From: Chloroflexota bacterium
GTDB taxonomy: Bacteria; Chloroflexota; Limnocylindria; QHBO01
Length of the DNA stretch: 17,443 nucleotides
Assembly (NCBI GenBank): GCA_019348395.1
Contig: JAHWJN010000008.1
Location: forward strand, 1 to 17,443
Direction: 5' to 3'
Under the pieces are notes generated by a model. That model saw only the letters and a list, made by a program, of their open reading frames with translations. It did no database searches and was not told the origin of the DNA. This document shows, piece after piece, positions 6,304 to 13,199 of this stretch. Numbering within the stretch: position 1 is the stretch's first letter; the number at the start of each line of letters is the position of its first letter. The position numbers and the translations under genes are program-made.

Positions 6304-6813
6304 ATGCCCAGCCGGAAGAACTCAGCGAGGGAGCGGGATTGGATCGGCGGGCCCCAGCCGGACGAAAGCCCGAAGGAGCGAGTCGACCGCGAACTGGGAG
6401 AGCTGCTCGAGGAGACCCGGGTGGTGCTCCCCGGCGTCGAGATCCTGTTCGGGTTTCTCATCATCCTGCCGTTCCAGTTCAGCGAGGAGCTCACGGGATT
6501 CGAGCGGACGCTCTATCTCGGCGCATTCCTGTCGGTGAGCACGGGCCTGGCGCTGCTGGTCGCGGCGACAGTGGAGCACCGAATCCGGTTCCGGAACCTG
6601 GACAAGGAGGAGTGGCTGTTCCGGGCCAACCGGCAGATGATCGCCGGGAGCGGGTTCGTGGCGGTCGGGGTCGTGCTGACGGTCTATCTGGTGCTCGAGA
6701 CCATCCTCGGCGGGATGCCCGCCATCGTGCTGGCCGCCGTCAACGCCGCGATCTTCGCCTGGTTCTGGCTCGCCGGACCGCTCAGGCGCCGATCGGGTGC
6801 CAGACGGTCTTGA
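6304..6813 (+). CDS. DUF6328 family membrane protein
   Basis: A 169-residue membrane protein matching the DUF6328 pattern: a charged cytoplasmic N-terminus with an amphipathic helix (RVDRELGELLEETRVVLPGVEILF), then four hydrophobic segments near residues 43-60, 69-88, 110-132 and 138-157, and a basic C-terminus (LRRRSGARRS). The family occurs in Actinomycetota and Chloroflexota and has no known biochemical role. The N-terminal motif LxELLxExRVxLPGVxxLF is the recognisable part. The start follows TAGAAT by 8 nt with no ribosome site. Its last 32 bp overlap the 3' end of the minus-strand dehydrogenase-like gene, so the two transcripts run into each other. Co-transcription with the CGNR gene is possible because the gap is only 11 nt. 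Confidence 0.8.
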   Translation: MPSRKNSARERDWIGGPQPDESPKERVDRELGELLEETRVVLPGVEILFGFLIILPFQFSEELTGFERTLYLGAFLSVSTGLALLVAATVEHRIRFRNLDKEEWLFRANRQMIAGSGFVAVGVVLTVYLVLETILGGMPAIVLAAVNAAIFAWFWLAGPLRRRSGARRS

Positions 6814-7777
6814 TCTCGACGAACTCGCCGATCAGGTAGGGGGACTGCGCCGCCTCATCGGTCCAGCGGTACTTCTCCAGGCCGCCGCGCGGCGGGCGGA
6901 CGAAGCGCTTCACGTTCTCGACGGCGGCCTCCTCCAGGGCGGCGGCCTCGCCGGGATCGGCGCCGAACGCATCGAGGGCGTTCACGTCCATGTGCCCGGC
7001 CAGGTGACCGATGAGCTCGCGCCGCAGCCCGGTGACGAGGTTGACCACGCCGCCCGGAACGTCGGAGGTGGCCAGCACCTCGGTGAGCGTCACCGCCGGG
7101 AGCGGCCGCGACTCGGACGCGATCACGACCGCGGCATTGCCGCTGACGATCACCGGCGCCAGCCGGCTCACCAGCCCGAGCAGGCTCGAGGCCTCGGGCG
7201 CGATCACCCCCACCACGCCGGTGGGCTCCGGCACGCTGAAGTTGAAGTAGCTTCCCGCGACCGGGTTCACCGTGCCGATGAGCTGCGGGTACTTGTCGGC
7301 CCAGCCGGCGTACCAGACCCATCGGTCGATGCTGGCGTCCACCAGGCGCCCCGCGCGGGCACGTCCCACGCCCTCGGCGGCCATCACCTCGGCGACGAAC
7401 TGGTCACGCCGCCCCTCCATCAGCTCTGCGATCCGATACAGGATCTGCGAGCGGTTATAGGCCGTCTTCGACGCCCATCCGGGCTGCGCCTTCCGCGCTG
7501 CCCGCACCGCCTCGCGGACGTCCTTGCGCGTTCCGCGGCTGGCATTCGCCAGCAGCTCACCCTTCGCGCCGAAGACCTCGTACGCACGGCCGGACTCGGT
7601 GCGCGGGAAGGCGCCGCCGATGTAGAGCTTGTACGTCTTGCGCACGCCGATCCGCTCCCCCCGCCCGTCGGTCGAGCCGGTGCGCGCCAGCGGCTGTGCC
7701 GCGCGCTGCTCCAGCACCGATGCACTTCTGCGCCGGTCTCGCGCTCGGGTCGCCGTCTTCGTGGTCCGGGGGCTCAT
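6782..7777 (-). CDS. Shortened aldehyde-dehydrogenase-like protein lacking catalytic residues
   Basis: A 331-residue protein homologous to the N-terminal, cofactor-binding part of aldehyde dehydrogenases: YKLYIGGAFPRTESGR, ASRGTRKDVREAVRAAR, WVWYAGWADKYPQL, EPTGVVGVIAPEASSLLGLV, GNAAVVIASESRPL, DVPGGVVNLVTG. After that point it departs from the family. There is no GSTxVG loop, no ELGGK glutamate, no FNQGxxC active-site cysteine and no C-terminal half; it ends with a separate tail, YLIGEFVEIKTVWHPIGA. The PWN asparagine is APE here. It is therefore probably a non-catalytic subunit or partner of the full-length enzyme encoded immediately upstream, with which it overlaps as ATGA (7774-7777). Basic, low-complexity residues at the N-terminus (TKTATRARDRRR) precede the domain. 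Reading frame and composition look normal, so I do not call it a pseudogene. Confidence 0.8.
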   Translation of the reverse strand: MSPRTTKTATRARDRRRSASVLEQRAAQPLARTGSTDGRGERIGVRKTYKLYIGGAFPRTESGRAYEVFGAKGELLANASRGTRKDVREAVRAARKAQPGWASKTAYNRSQILYRIAELMEGRRDQFVAEVMAAEGVGRARAGRLVDASIDRWVWYAGWADKYPQLIGTVNPVAGSYFNFSVPEPTGVVGVIAPEASSLLGLVSRLAPVIVSGNAAVVIASESRPLPAVTLTEVLATSDVPGGVVNLVTGLRRELIGHLAGHMDVNALDAFGADPGEAAALEEAAVENVKRFVRPPRGGLEKYRWTDEAAQSPYLIGEFVEIKTVWHPIGA

Positions 7778-9288
7778 CGGCCGTTCCCCGAGAGGTCGAG
7801 GTAGGCGCCGAGCCCGTGGATGCCGCCCTCGCGACCGTAGCCGGACTCCTTGTAGCCACCGAACGGTGACGTCGGGTCGAACCGGTTGAAGGTGTTGGCC
7901 CACACGACCCCGGCACGCATGGCGTTGACCATCTTGAAGATCCGGCTCCCCTTCTCGGTCCAGACGCCCGCGGAGAGCCCGTACGGCGTGTTGTTCGCCT
8001 TCTCGATCGCCTCCTCGGGCGTGCGGAAGGTCAGCACCGACAGCACCGGGCCGAAGATTTCCTCCTGCGCGATGCGGTGGCTCTGGCTGACGCCGGTGAA
8101 GAGGGTCGGGACGAAGAAGAAGCCGCGGTCCGGGAGCTGGCAGTCGGGCTGGAAGATCTCGGCGCCCTCCTCGATCCCCGACTCGACGAGCTCGGTGACC
8201 TTGGCGAGCTGGCCGGCCGAGTTGATGGCGCCGACGTCGGTGTTCTTGTCGAGCGGGTCACCGACGCGCAGGGTGGAGAGACGCGCCTTCAGCTTGTCGA
8301 TGAGCGGCTCATAGACCGACTCCTGCACGAAGAGCCGGGAGCCGGCGCAGCAGACCTCGCCCTGGTTGAAGTAGATGCCGTTGACGATGCCCTCGATGGC
8401 CTGGTCGAGCGGCGCGTCGTCGAAGACGATGTTCGCCGCTTTGCCGCCCAGCTCGAGCGTGACCTTCTTGTCGGTTCCGGCCAGCGCGCGGGCGATCATC
8501 TTCCCGACGGCGGTCGAGCCGGTGAAGGCCACCTTGCGCACGTCCGGGTGGGTCACGAGCTCCATGCCGATCTCACCCGGCCCGGTGATGATATTGACCA
8601 CGCCAGGCGGCAGATCGGCCTGTCGCACGACGTCGGCGAACAGGTAGGCGGTGAGCGGCGTGGTCGAGGCCGGCTTCAGCACCACCGTGTTCCCCGCGGC
8701 GAGCGCCGGCGCGATCTTCCAGGCCAGCATGAGCAATGGGAAGTTCCACGGGATGACCTGGGCCGCCACGCCGAGCGACCGCGGGTCGCGATTCGGATAC
8801 GCGTACTCCAGCTTGTCGGCCCACCCGGCGTAGTAGAAGAAGTGCGCCGCGGCGAGCGGCACGTCCACGTCGCGCGACTCCTTGATCGGCTTGCCCGAGT
8901 TCATGCTCTCGACCACGGCGAACTCGCGACTGCGCTCCTGGAGGATGCGCGCGATGCGGTACAGGTACTTCGCCCGCTCCCGGCCGGGCAGCTTCGACCA
9001 CACGGACCGATGCGCCTCGCTGGCCGCGCCCACCGCGCGGTCGACGTCCGCCTTCGACGCATGAGCCACCTTGGCCAGCGGCTCCTCCGTGGCGGGGTTG
9101 ATGACGGTGAACGTCCTGCGCGGCTTCGATCGGGTGAACTCGTTGCCGATGAACAGCCCGTACTCCGGCTCGATCCGGACATGGTCGGTGGCTTCGGGCG
9201 CCGGGGCGTACTCCCATGGGTGCTCGCCGGCGGCCAGGCCCCACGATGCCGTCGCGGGGCGGGTCTCGTTCTTCTTGGTGAGGGTCAT
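7774..9288 (-). CDS. NAD(P)-dependent aldehyde dehydrogenase
   Basis: A 504-residue full-length aldehyde dehydrogenase that oxidises an aldehyde to the acid with NAD(P); the natural substrate cannot be read from sequence. Visible are VINPATEEPLAKV (about 62-74), IPWNFP with the oxyanion Asn182, KPASTTPLTAY, FTGSTAVGK of the cofactor site (255-263), ELGGK with general base Glu279, FNQGEVCCAGSR with nucleophile Cys313, and EIFGPVL near the C-terminus. The ATG at 9288 is chosen because GATAAT ends 9 nt upstream and residues before it do not fit the family. The stop overlaps the start of the shortened homologue by 4 bp, so the two are made together. A deoC gene lies on the same strand 2.1 kb upstream, and DeoC releases acetaldehyde, so acetaldehyde is a reasonable guess for substrate. 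Confidence 0.93.
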   Translation of the reverse strand: MTLTKKNETRPATASWGLAAGEHPWEYAPAPEATDHVRIEPEYGLFIGNEFTRSKPRRTFTVINPATEEPLAKVAHASKADVDRAVGAASEAHRSVWSKLPGRERAKYLYRIARILQERSREFAVVESMNSGKPIKESRDVDVPLAAAHFFYYAGWADKLEYAYPNRDPRSLGVAAQVIPWNFPLLMLAWKIAPALAAGNTVVLKPASTTPLTAYLFADVVRQADLPPGVVNIITGPGEIGMELVTHPDVRKVAFTGSTAVGKMIARALAGTDKKVTLELGGKAANIVFDDAPLDQAIEGIVNGIYFNQGEVCCAGSRLFVQESVYEPLIDKLKARLSTLRVGDPLDKNTDVGAINSAGQLAKVTELVESGIEEGAEIFQPDCQLPDRGFFFVPTLFTGVSQSHRIAQEEIFGPVLSVLTFRTPEEAIEKANNTPYGLSAGVWTEKGSRIFKMVNAMRAGVVWANTFNRFDPTSPFGGYKESGYGREGGIHGLGAYLDLSGNGR

Positions 9289-9297
9289 GCTCGCTCG

Positions 9298-9303
9298 ATT
9301 ATC
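9298..9303 (-). promoter_or_regulatory. -10 element upstream of aldehyde dehydrogenase gene
   Basis: GATAAT on the minus strand (5 of 6 matches) ends 9 nt before the ATG at 9288. No -35 is evident. The 99-bp gap 9289-9387 holds nothing else I can identify. Confidence 0.4.
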
Positions 9304-9387
9304 GCACTGAAGGCGGCTGGCTCGGCTGTGACGGCGTCCAGCGCTGATCCCCTGCCCCATGAGGGCAATGCCGCGCCGCGCGGCGCA

Positions 9388-9999
9388 TCAGTCAACCAGC
9401 GCACCCTCGAGGCGGAGGAGGTAGCGCTTGCGGTCCAGGCCGCCGGTATAGCCGCCGAGTCCCCCGCCCGCATGCAGCACCCGGTGACAGGGAACCACGA
9501 TCGGGACCGGGTTCGAACCCAGGGCGTTGCCGGCAGCGCGGTATGCGTTCGCGGATCCAGCCTCCGAGGCGACGTCACGGTACGTCGAGACGCTGCCGAA
9601 CGGGATGCGGGCCGTCGCCTGCAAAACCGCGCCCGCAAATCCGCGGACGAGCCTCCAGTCGATGGGCACATCGAAGGTCCGACGGCGCCCGGAGAAGTAG
9701 TCGTCGAGCTGACGCCGGACGGCATCGGTCCGTTGGGGTGCTCGGAGGATGCGCGGCGAGATCCGCGTCGCCACCTCGTCGAGCTGGTCGTTGACGCCCT
9801 CGCCGGGATAGGACAGGCGGACGAGGCCGCGTGGCGTGACCATGACGGTGAGGCGACCGAGCGGCGAGTCGAGGCTTCCGTACGCCACGTCGAGGAGCCC
9901 CGCATCGGCCGCGCGCTGGCTCAGTGCCCGGCTGAAGCGCTCGAGCTCGAACGCGGCGGCGTCGCCGGCGCGGAGCCGGCGCTCGAGCTCATCGGTCAT
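9388..9999 (-). CDS. ogt: Methylated-DNA-[protein]-cysteine S-methyltransferase
   Basis: A 203-residue O6-alkylguanine-DNA alkyltransferase, which removes alkyl groups from O6 of guanine by irreversible transfer to its own cysteine. The active site VPCHRV (170-175, acceptor Cys171) is preceded by the DNA-binding helix-turn-helix region with RIPFGSVSTYRDVA and AYRAAGNALGSNPVPI, and followed by GGLGGYTGGLDRKRYLL. A leading segment of about 36 residues (MTDELERRLRAGDAAAF onward) precedes the usual start of the domain, YGSLDSPLGRL. The ATG at 9999 has an ideal AAGGAGGT 8 nt upstream; the GTG at 10005 would be too close. It overlaps the sigma factor gene by 11 bp, so expression is coupled to it. 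A sigma factor in the place of an Ada-type activator suggests control of alkylation repair, but that is inference. Confidence 0.95.
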   Translation of the reverse strand: MTDELERRLRAGDAAAFELERFSRALSQRAADAGLLDVAYGSLDSPLGRLTVMVTPRGLVRLSYPGEGVNDQLDEVATRISPRILRAPQRTDAVRRQLDDYFSGRRRTFDVPIDWRLVRGFAGAVLQATARIPFGSVSTYRDVASEAGSANAYRAAGNALGSNPVPIVVPCHRVLHAGGGLGGYTGGLDRKRYLLRLEGALVD

Positions 10000-10495
10000 G
10001 GACACTTACCTCCTTCCGCAGGCGTCGCATGCCGGCCCTCACGTTCTGGCGCGCCGCCTCCTCGCTGATCCCCATCCGCTCCCCGATCTCCGCGTACGCC
10101 AGGTCGAGCGCGAACCGGTGCAGGACCGCTGTGCGCTGCTTCGCCGGCAGGGCGCGTACCGCACGCCAGAGCCCGTCGTCGACCGCCGGCGGCTCTCCGC
10201 TCGTCGCGGGTTCCACGCCGCCGAGATCGCGCGTCGGCTGGCGACCGCGGCGCCGGAGCGCATCGGTCGCCTTCCGCTGGGCGATTGTGTACAGCCAGGC
10301 GCGCAGGTGATCGCCGTGGCGGAGTCGCGGGTAGGCGCGCAGCGCGGACATGAAGGTTTCCTGCAGGCAGTCCTCGGCATCCGCCGGCCCGACGAGGCGT
10401 GCGAGGAACCGATGCAGCTCGGCGGCGTGCGCCTCGACGAGCGACGCGAATGGCGGCAGATGCACGCTCGATGGAACGCCCGCACGGCGCGGCAC
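9989..10495 (-). CDS. ECF-type RNA polymerase sigma factor
   Basis: A 168-residue extracytoplasmic-function sigma factor with only regions 2 and 4. Region 2 spans about 18-85: FLARLVGPADAEDCLQETFM, then YPRLRHGDHLRAWLYTIAQR and KATDALRRR, the -10 recognition helix. After a proline-rich linker, region 4 is at about 108-162: LPAKQRTAVLHRFALDLAYA, then EIGERMGISEEAARQNVRAGMRRLRKE, the -35 helix-turn-helix. No anti-sigma factor gene is adjacent; the downstream gene is the DNA alkyltransferase, overlapping by 11 bp. The predicted start is GTG at 10495, 6 nt after the stop of the DsbA-like gene, without an obvious ribosome site; a GTG ten codons further in is an alternative. Family assignment is firm, regulon unknown. 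Confidence 0.88.
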   Translation of the reverse strand: MPRRAGVPSSVHLPPFASLVEAHAAELHRFLARLVGPADAEDCLQETFMSALRAYPRLRHGDHLRAWLYTIAQRKATDALRRRGRQPTRDLGGVEPATSGEPPAVDDGLWRAVRALPAKQRTAVLHRFALDLAYAEIGERMGISEEAARQNVRAGMRRLRKEVSVHDR

Positions 10496-10501
10496 GTGAG
10501 A

Positions 10502-11179
10502 TCAGCCCGCCGCGCGACGGACGAGGTCCTCGATGGCGGACGGATCATCGCGCTCGATCCAGTAGAGGCCCGTCGGGCTACCGTCGTCCTCCCAGCCGAT
10601 GCCGATGCCCGGGTTCTGCGCGTTCGTGCCGTCCGGCGCGAACACGTGGGCCGAGCCGCGGACCTCGTCCCCCCGAGCGACGGCCCAGTCGTCCAGGATC
10701 GCGCGACGCGCGCGACCGTCGTCGAGCGCCTCGGCCAGCGAGATCACATCCAGCGCATCGCACTCGCCGGCGACGTCGAGCATCACGTGGCGCAGGCTGA
10801 TGCATCGGCTCTCGACCCAGAACGCCCGGCGCAGTGCCCGGTCCAGCTCCTCCGACGCGCCGAGCGACTGCTGCTTGGCGGCGGCGACCGCCTCCATCGG
10901 CGGCAGCATGGTCACCGGCCAGGCGTGCTCGGGCGCATCCCACGCCTGCCAGCCGGCCCGTGGGGCGAGCTCGCTGGCAACCGGCCACTCGGCATCGGTG
11001 CGGTGCTTCGGGGTCGGCTCCGAGTTGAAGAGCTCGAGCGGAAAGGCGTGATGATCGAAGTGGACGCGTTCCTCCAGGCCGAGACGCCGGCGGGCATCCC
11101 ACAGCCGCCAGACCACCGCGTGTGACCACGGACAGCCGAGGTCCGACCAGACCTGCACCGTTCCGGGCACGACGTTCAT
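10502..11179 (-). CDS. DsbA-family (FrnE-like) thioredoxin-fold oxidoreductase
   Basis: A 225-residue protein of the DsbA/FrnE-like group within the thioredoxin fold. Near the N-terminus, VQVWSDLGCPWSHAVVWRLW gives the first strand and active-site turn. The motif is C16-P-W-S19, so the second cysteine of a CxxC pair is replaced by serine, as in related glutathione-dependent isomerases and some FrnE-like proteins. The helical insertion (MEAVAAAKQQSLGASEELDR, then RRAFWVESRCISLRHVMLDV) and a final GSAHVFAPDGTNAQNPGI fit the family, with the cis-Pro region at the latter. No signal peptide, so cytoplasmic. The ATG at 11179 is preferred because TAGAGT ends 7 nt upstream. The sigma factor gene begins 6 nt after its stop, so it probably leads a three-gene operon with the sigma factor and alkyltransferase. 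Substrate unknown. Confidence 0.82.
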   Translation of the reverse strand: MNVVPGTVQVWSDLGCPWSHAVVWRLWDARRRLGLEERVHFDHHAFPLELFNSEPTPKHRTDAEWPVASELAPRAGWQAWDAPEHAWPVTMLPPMEAVAAAKQQSLGASEELDRALRRAFWVESRCISLRHVMLDVAGECDALDVISLAEALDDGRARRAILDDWAVARGDEVRGSAHVFAPDGTNAQNPGIGIGWEDDGSPTGLYWIERDDPSAIEDLVRRAAG

Positions 11180-11186
11180 GCGACCG

Positions 11187-11192
11187 ACTCTA
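11187..11192 (-). promoter_or_regulatory. -10 element of DsbA/sigma/ogt operon
   Basis: TAGAGT on the minus strand (4 of 6 matches, TAnnnT form) ends 7 nt before the ATG at 11179. No Shine-Dalgarno sequence is visible. Confidence 0.35.
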
Positions 11193-11319
11193 CCAAGCAC
11201 CGAGCCTCGCCAGCGTGCATGGCGGTTCGGCGGTCACGACCGTCTCCAGCCGGGCATCGGCGGTCGGATGCCACTGAGGCTGGCGTGGCGACGAAAGAAA
11301 GCACCTTCGGCCGTCACGG

Positions 11320-11336
11320 CGCCAGCGTGGCTGGCG
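11320..11336. repeat. Hairpin in 225-bp intergenic region downstream of deoC
   Basis: CGCCAGC-GTG-GCTGGCG forms a perfect 7-bp stem with a 3-nt loop about 70 nt past the deoC stop. No T-run follows on the minus strand, so a terminator role is weak. The 10-mer CGCCAGCGTG also occurs at 11208-11217. The rest of 11193-11404 shows no convincing gene. Confidence 0.3.
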
Positions 11337-11404
11337 AACCGGACGCGGAACGGCTGGGCAGGAACGGCGAACGGTCGAACGGCAGCGGGGCTGGCGGGCC
11401 GGGC

Positions 11405-12373
11405 TCAGTCGAGGGTGAAGTAGTCGCCGCCGCTGTATCGGCCCGTGCGCTCCTTGCGGATCTGCATGAGCACGTCGTTGAGCAGGCTCGAGGCGCCGAA
11501 GCGGAAGAGGTCCGGCGTCATCCAGCGGGGACCGAGCGTCTCGTACAGCGTCGTCAGGTAGCCGATCGCCTCCTTGGCGGTGCGGATCCCGCCGGCCGGC
11601 TTCATGCCCACCACGCGGCCGGTCTGCGCGTGGAAGTCCCGGATGGCCTCCAGCATGACGAGGGTGACCGGCAGGGTGGCTGCGGGCTGCACCTTGCCCG
11701 TCGACGTCTTGATGAAGTCCGCGCCGGCCGCCATGGCCAGGACCGATGCGCGGCGCACGTTGTCGTACGTCTCGAGCTCACCGGTCTCCAGGATCACCTT
11801 GAGGTGTGCCTCGCCGCAGGCCTCCTTGACCGCCACGATCTCGTCATAGACCGATGCGTAGTCGCCGGCGAGGTAGGCCCCGCGGTCGATGACCATGTCG
11901 ATCTCGTCGGCGCCCATCTCCACGGCGGAGCGAACGTCGGCCAGCTTCACCTCGAGCGGCGCCTGCCCGGAGGGGAAGTAAGTCGCCACCGAAGCGATCT
12001 TCACGCCGGAGCCCGCCAATGCCTCGACAGCGGTCGGAATCATGTTGGGATAGACGCACAGCGCGGCGACGTGCGGAATCGAGGGATCCGTCGGATCGGG
12101 CCGGCGAGCCTTGCCGGCGAGCGCTCGCACCTTGCCGGGCGTGTCCTTTCCCTCGAGCGTGGTGAGATCCATCATGCGGATCGCCAGGTCGAGGGCCCAC
12201 AACTTGGCCTCTTTCTTGATGCTGCGCTTCGCGAGCGACGCCGCGCGCTCCTCGACGCCGACCGCATCGACCGCCCAGACGCGGCCGAGCAGCGAGCCCA
12301 GGTGCTGGTGACGCCCAGTGGTGAGATCGCTCGAGCGAGAGGCGGAGTCGGGACGGATGGTCGGCGTGCTCAT
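11405..12373 (-). CDS. deoC: Deoxyribose-phosphate aldolase
   Basis: A 322-residue class I aldolase that splits 2-deoxyribose-5-phosphate into glyceraldehyde-3-phosphate and acetaldehyde, closing deoxynucleoside catabolism. The TIM-barrel signatures are LDLAIRMMDLTTLEG (the usual DLT site), VAALCVYPNM (102-111), IASVATYFPSG, GADEIDMVIDRG (Asp159), LKVILETGEL, GADFIKTSTGK with the Schiff-base Lys222, and GMKPAGGIRT with Lys258. It is longer than the roughly 220-260 residue enzymes of enterobacteria because of an N-terminal extension of about 60 residues (TTGRHQHLGSLLGRVWAVDA). The ATG at 12373 is supported by TACAAT ending 9 nt upstream; an open frame farther upstream to 12568 is antisense to the DUF1622 gene. 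No other deo genes adjoin it, but two aldehyde-dehydrogenase-family genes lie downstream on the same strand. Confidence 0.94.
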   Translation of the reverse strand: MSTPTIRPDSASRSSDLTTGRHQHLGSLLGRVWAVDAVGVEERAASLAKRSIKKEAKLWALDLAIRMMDLTTLEGKDTPGKVRALAGKARRPDPTDPSIPHVAALCVYPNMIPTAVEALAGSGVKIASVATYFPSGQAPLEVKLADVRSAVEMGADEIDMVIDRGAYLAGDYASVYDEIVAVKEACGEAHLKVILETGELETYDNVRRASVLAMAAGADFIKTSTGKVQPAATLPVTLVMLEAIRDFHAQTGRVVGMKPAGGIRTAKEAIGYLTTLYETLGPRWMTPDLFRFGASSLLNDVLMQIRKERTGRYSGGDYFTLD

Positions 12374-12382
12374 CGGCCAGTC

Positions 12383-12388
12383 ATTGTA
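12383..12388 (-). promoter_or_regulatory. -10 element of leaderless deoC transcript
   Basis: TACAAT on the minus strand (5 of 6 matches) ends 9 nt before the deoC ATG at 12373. No Shine-Dalgarno sequence separates them. Confidence 0.5.
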
Positions 12389-12449
12389 CCGCGCCACCCT
12401 CTCGAGACCGAGACCGGTCCTCGGCGGGTGACGGGAAGGAGAGCGGCGC

Positions 12450-12815
12450 ATGGAGGACCTCATCGAGACGATCGGCCTGATCATCGACGTCATCGGCGTG
12501 GGGGTGATCGTCGGGGGCGCCGCGCTGGCGACCGTCGGCTTCGTCCGGCGACTGCGGGTCGGAACCATGAGCGATGCCTACGTGCTGTATCGGGTGAGCC
12601 TCGGGCGGGCGATCCTGCTCGGACTGGAGTTCCTCGTGGCCGGAGACATCATTCGGACCGTTGCCATCACGCCGACATTCGAGAGCGTCGGCGTCCTGGC
12701 GCTCATCGTCCTGGTACGGACGTTCCTCAGCTTCGCGCTCGAGGTCGAGCTCGAGGGCCGTTGGCCCTGGCAGCGCGGGGGCCGGCACGCCGAGGACCGT
12801 CCGGGGCCGATGTAG
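12450..12815 (+). CDS. DUF1622 family membrane protein
   Basis: A 121-residue membrane protein with the DUF1622 pattern: a first span IGLIIDVIGVGVIVGGAALATVGF (about 8-31), the conserved loop YVLYRVSLGRAILLGLEFLVAGDIIRTV (about 44-71), and a third hydrophobic span VGVLALIVLVRTFLSFALEVELEG (about 79-102), then a polar tail. The family is widespread and functionally undefined. AAGGAG lies 8 nt before the ATG, so this gene uses a standard ribosome site. It is divergent from deoC, with 76 bp between the starts, and the receiver-like gene starts 12 nt after its stop, so the two plus-strand genes are probably co-transcribed. Confidence 0.85.
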   Translation: MEDLIETIGLIIDVIGVGVIVGGAALATVGFVRRLRVGTMSDAYVLYRVSLGRAILLGLEFLVAGDIIRTVAITPTFESVGVLALIVLVRTFLSFALEVELEGRWPWQRGGRHAEDRPGPM

Positions 12816-12818
12816 GCT
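12813..12818 (+). promoter_or_regulatory. Weak -10-like element before receiver-like gene
   Basis: TAGGCT (TAnnnT form, 3 of 6 matches) overlaps the TAG stop of the DUF1622 gene and ends 9 nt before the GTG at 12828. Same geometry as the stronger cases, but the hexamer is poor. Confidence 0.25.
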
Positions 12819-12827
12819 GATGGTGCC

Positions 12828-13199
12828 GTGACCGAGCGCATCGTCTACTGTCTCACCCGCGACCACGAACTCGCGCGCTCCCTCGACGAGCGGCTCGTCG
12901 GCGCCATCGCCTTCTTCTACAACGACGCGGCCCGTCTCCACCAGGCCGTGACGTTGCGCCAGCCGGAGCTCGTGCTCGTCGACACCGCCGCCATCCGGGT
13001 CGAGTACGGCGACGCCGGACTGGGACCGGTCGTCGACTTCCTGCGCCACCGATGCCCCGACGCCCGGCTGACGGTCCGCCCGGGTGATGAGGCGGTGGCG
13101 CACCTGGTCCGGGCCGAGGCAGGGACGGACGTCGAGCTCGTGCCGTCTGACGTTGCCGGCTGTGTCGACGCGATGGCGGCCGCCTGCGGCTGCCCCTGA
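12828..13199 (+). CDS. Small receiver-like protein of unknown function
   Basis: A 123-residue soluble protein beginning at GTG. The alternating strand/helix pattern suggests a flavodoxin-like or response-regulator receiver fold: IVYCLTRDHELARSL (strand 1 with an Asp), FFYNDAARLHQAVTLRQPELVLVDTAAI (strand 3 ending in Asp at the usual phosphorylation position), then VDFLRHRCPDARLTVRPGDEAVA. The canonical acidic pair after strand 1 and the conserved Lys of strand 5 are not evident, so it may be a degenerate receiver. There is no output domain. It ends AACGCP, with two cysteines in the last dozen residues. It follows the DUF1622 gene by 12 nt and converges on the nickel superoxide dismutase genes. 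Function not known; the fold call is inference. Confidence 0.6.
   Translation: MTERIVYCLTRDHELARSLDERLVGAIAFFYNDAARLHQAVTLRQPELVLVDTAAIRVEYGDAGLGPVVDFLRHRCPDARLTVRPGDEAVAHLVRAEAGTDVELVPSDVAGCVDAMAAACGCP

Noticed and set aside
6782..7777. The short dehydrogenase-like gene as a pseudogene
   Set aside because: The frame is intact, is coupled by ATGA overlap to the full-length gene and ends in a non-random C-terminal tail, so it is better seen as a distinct partner protein.
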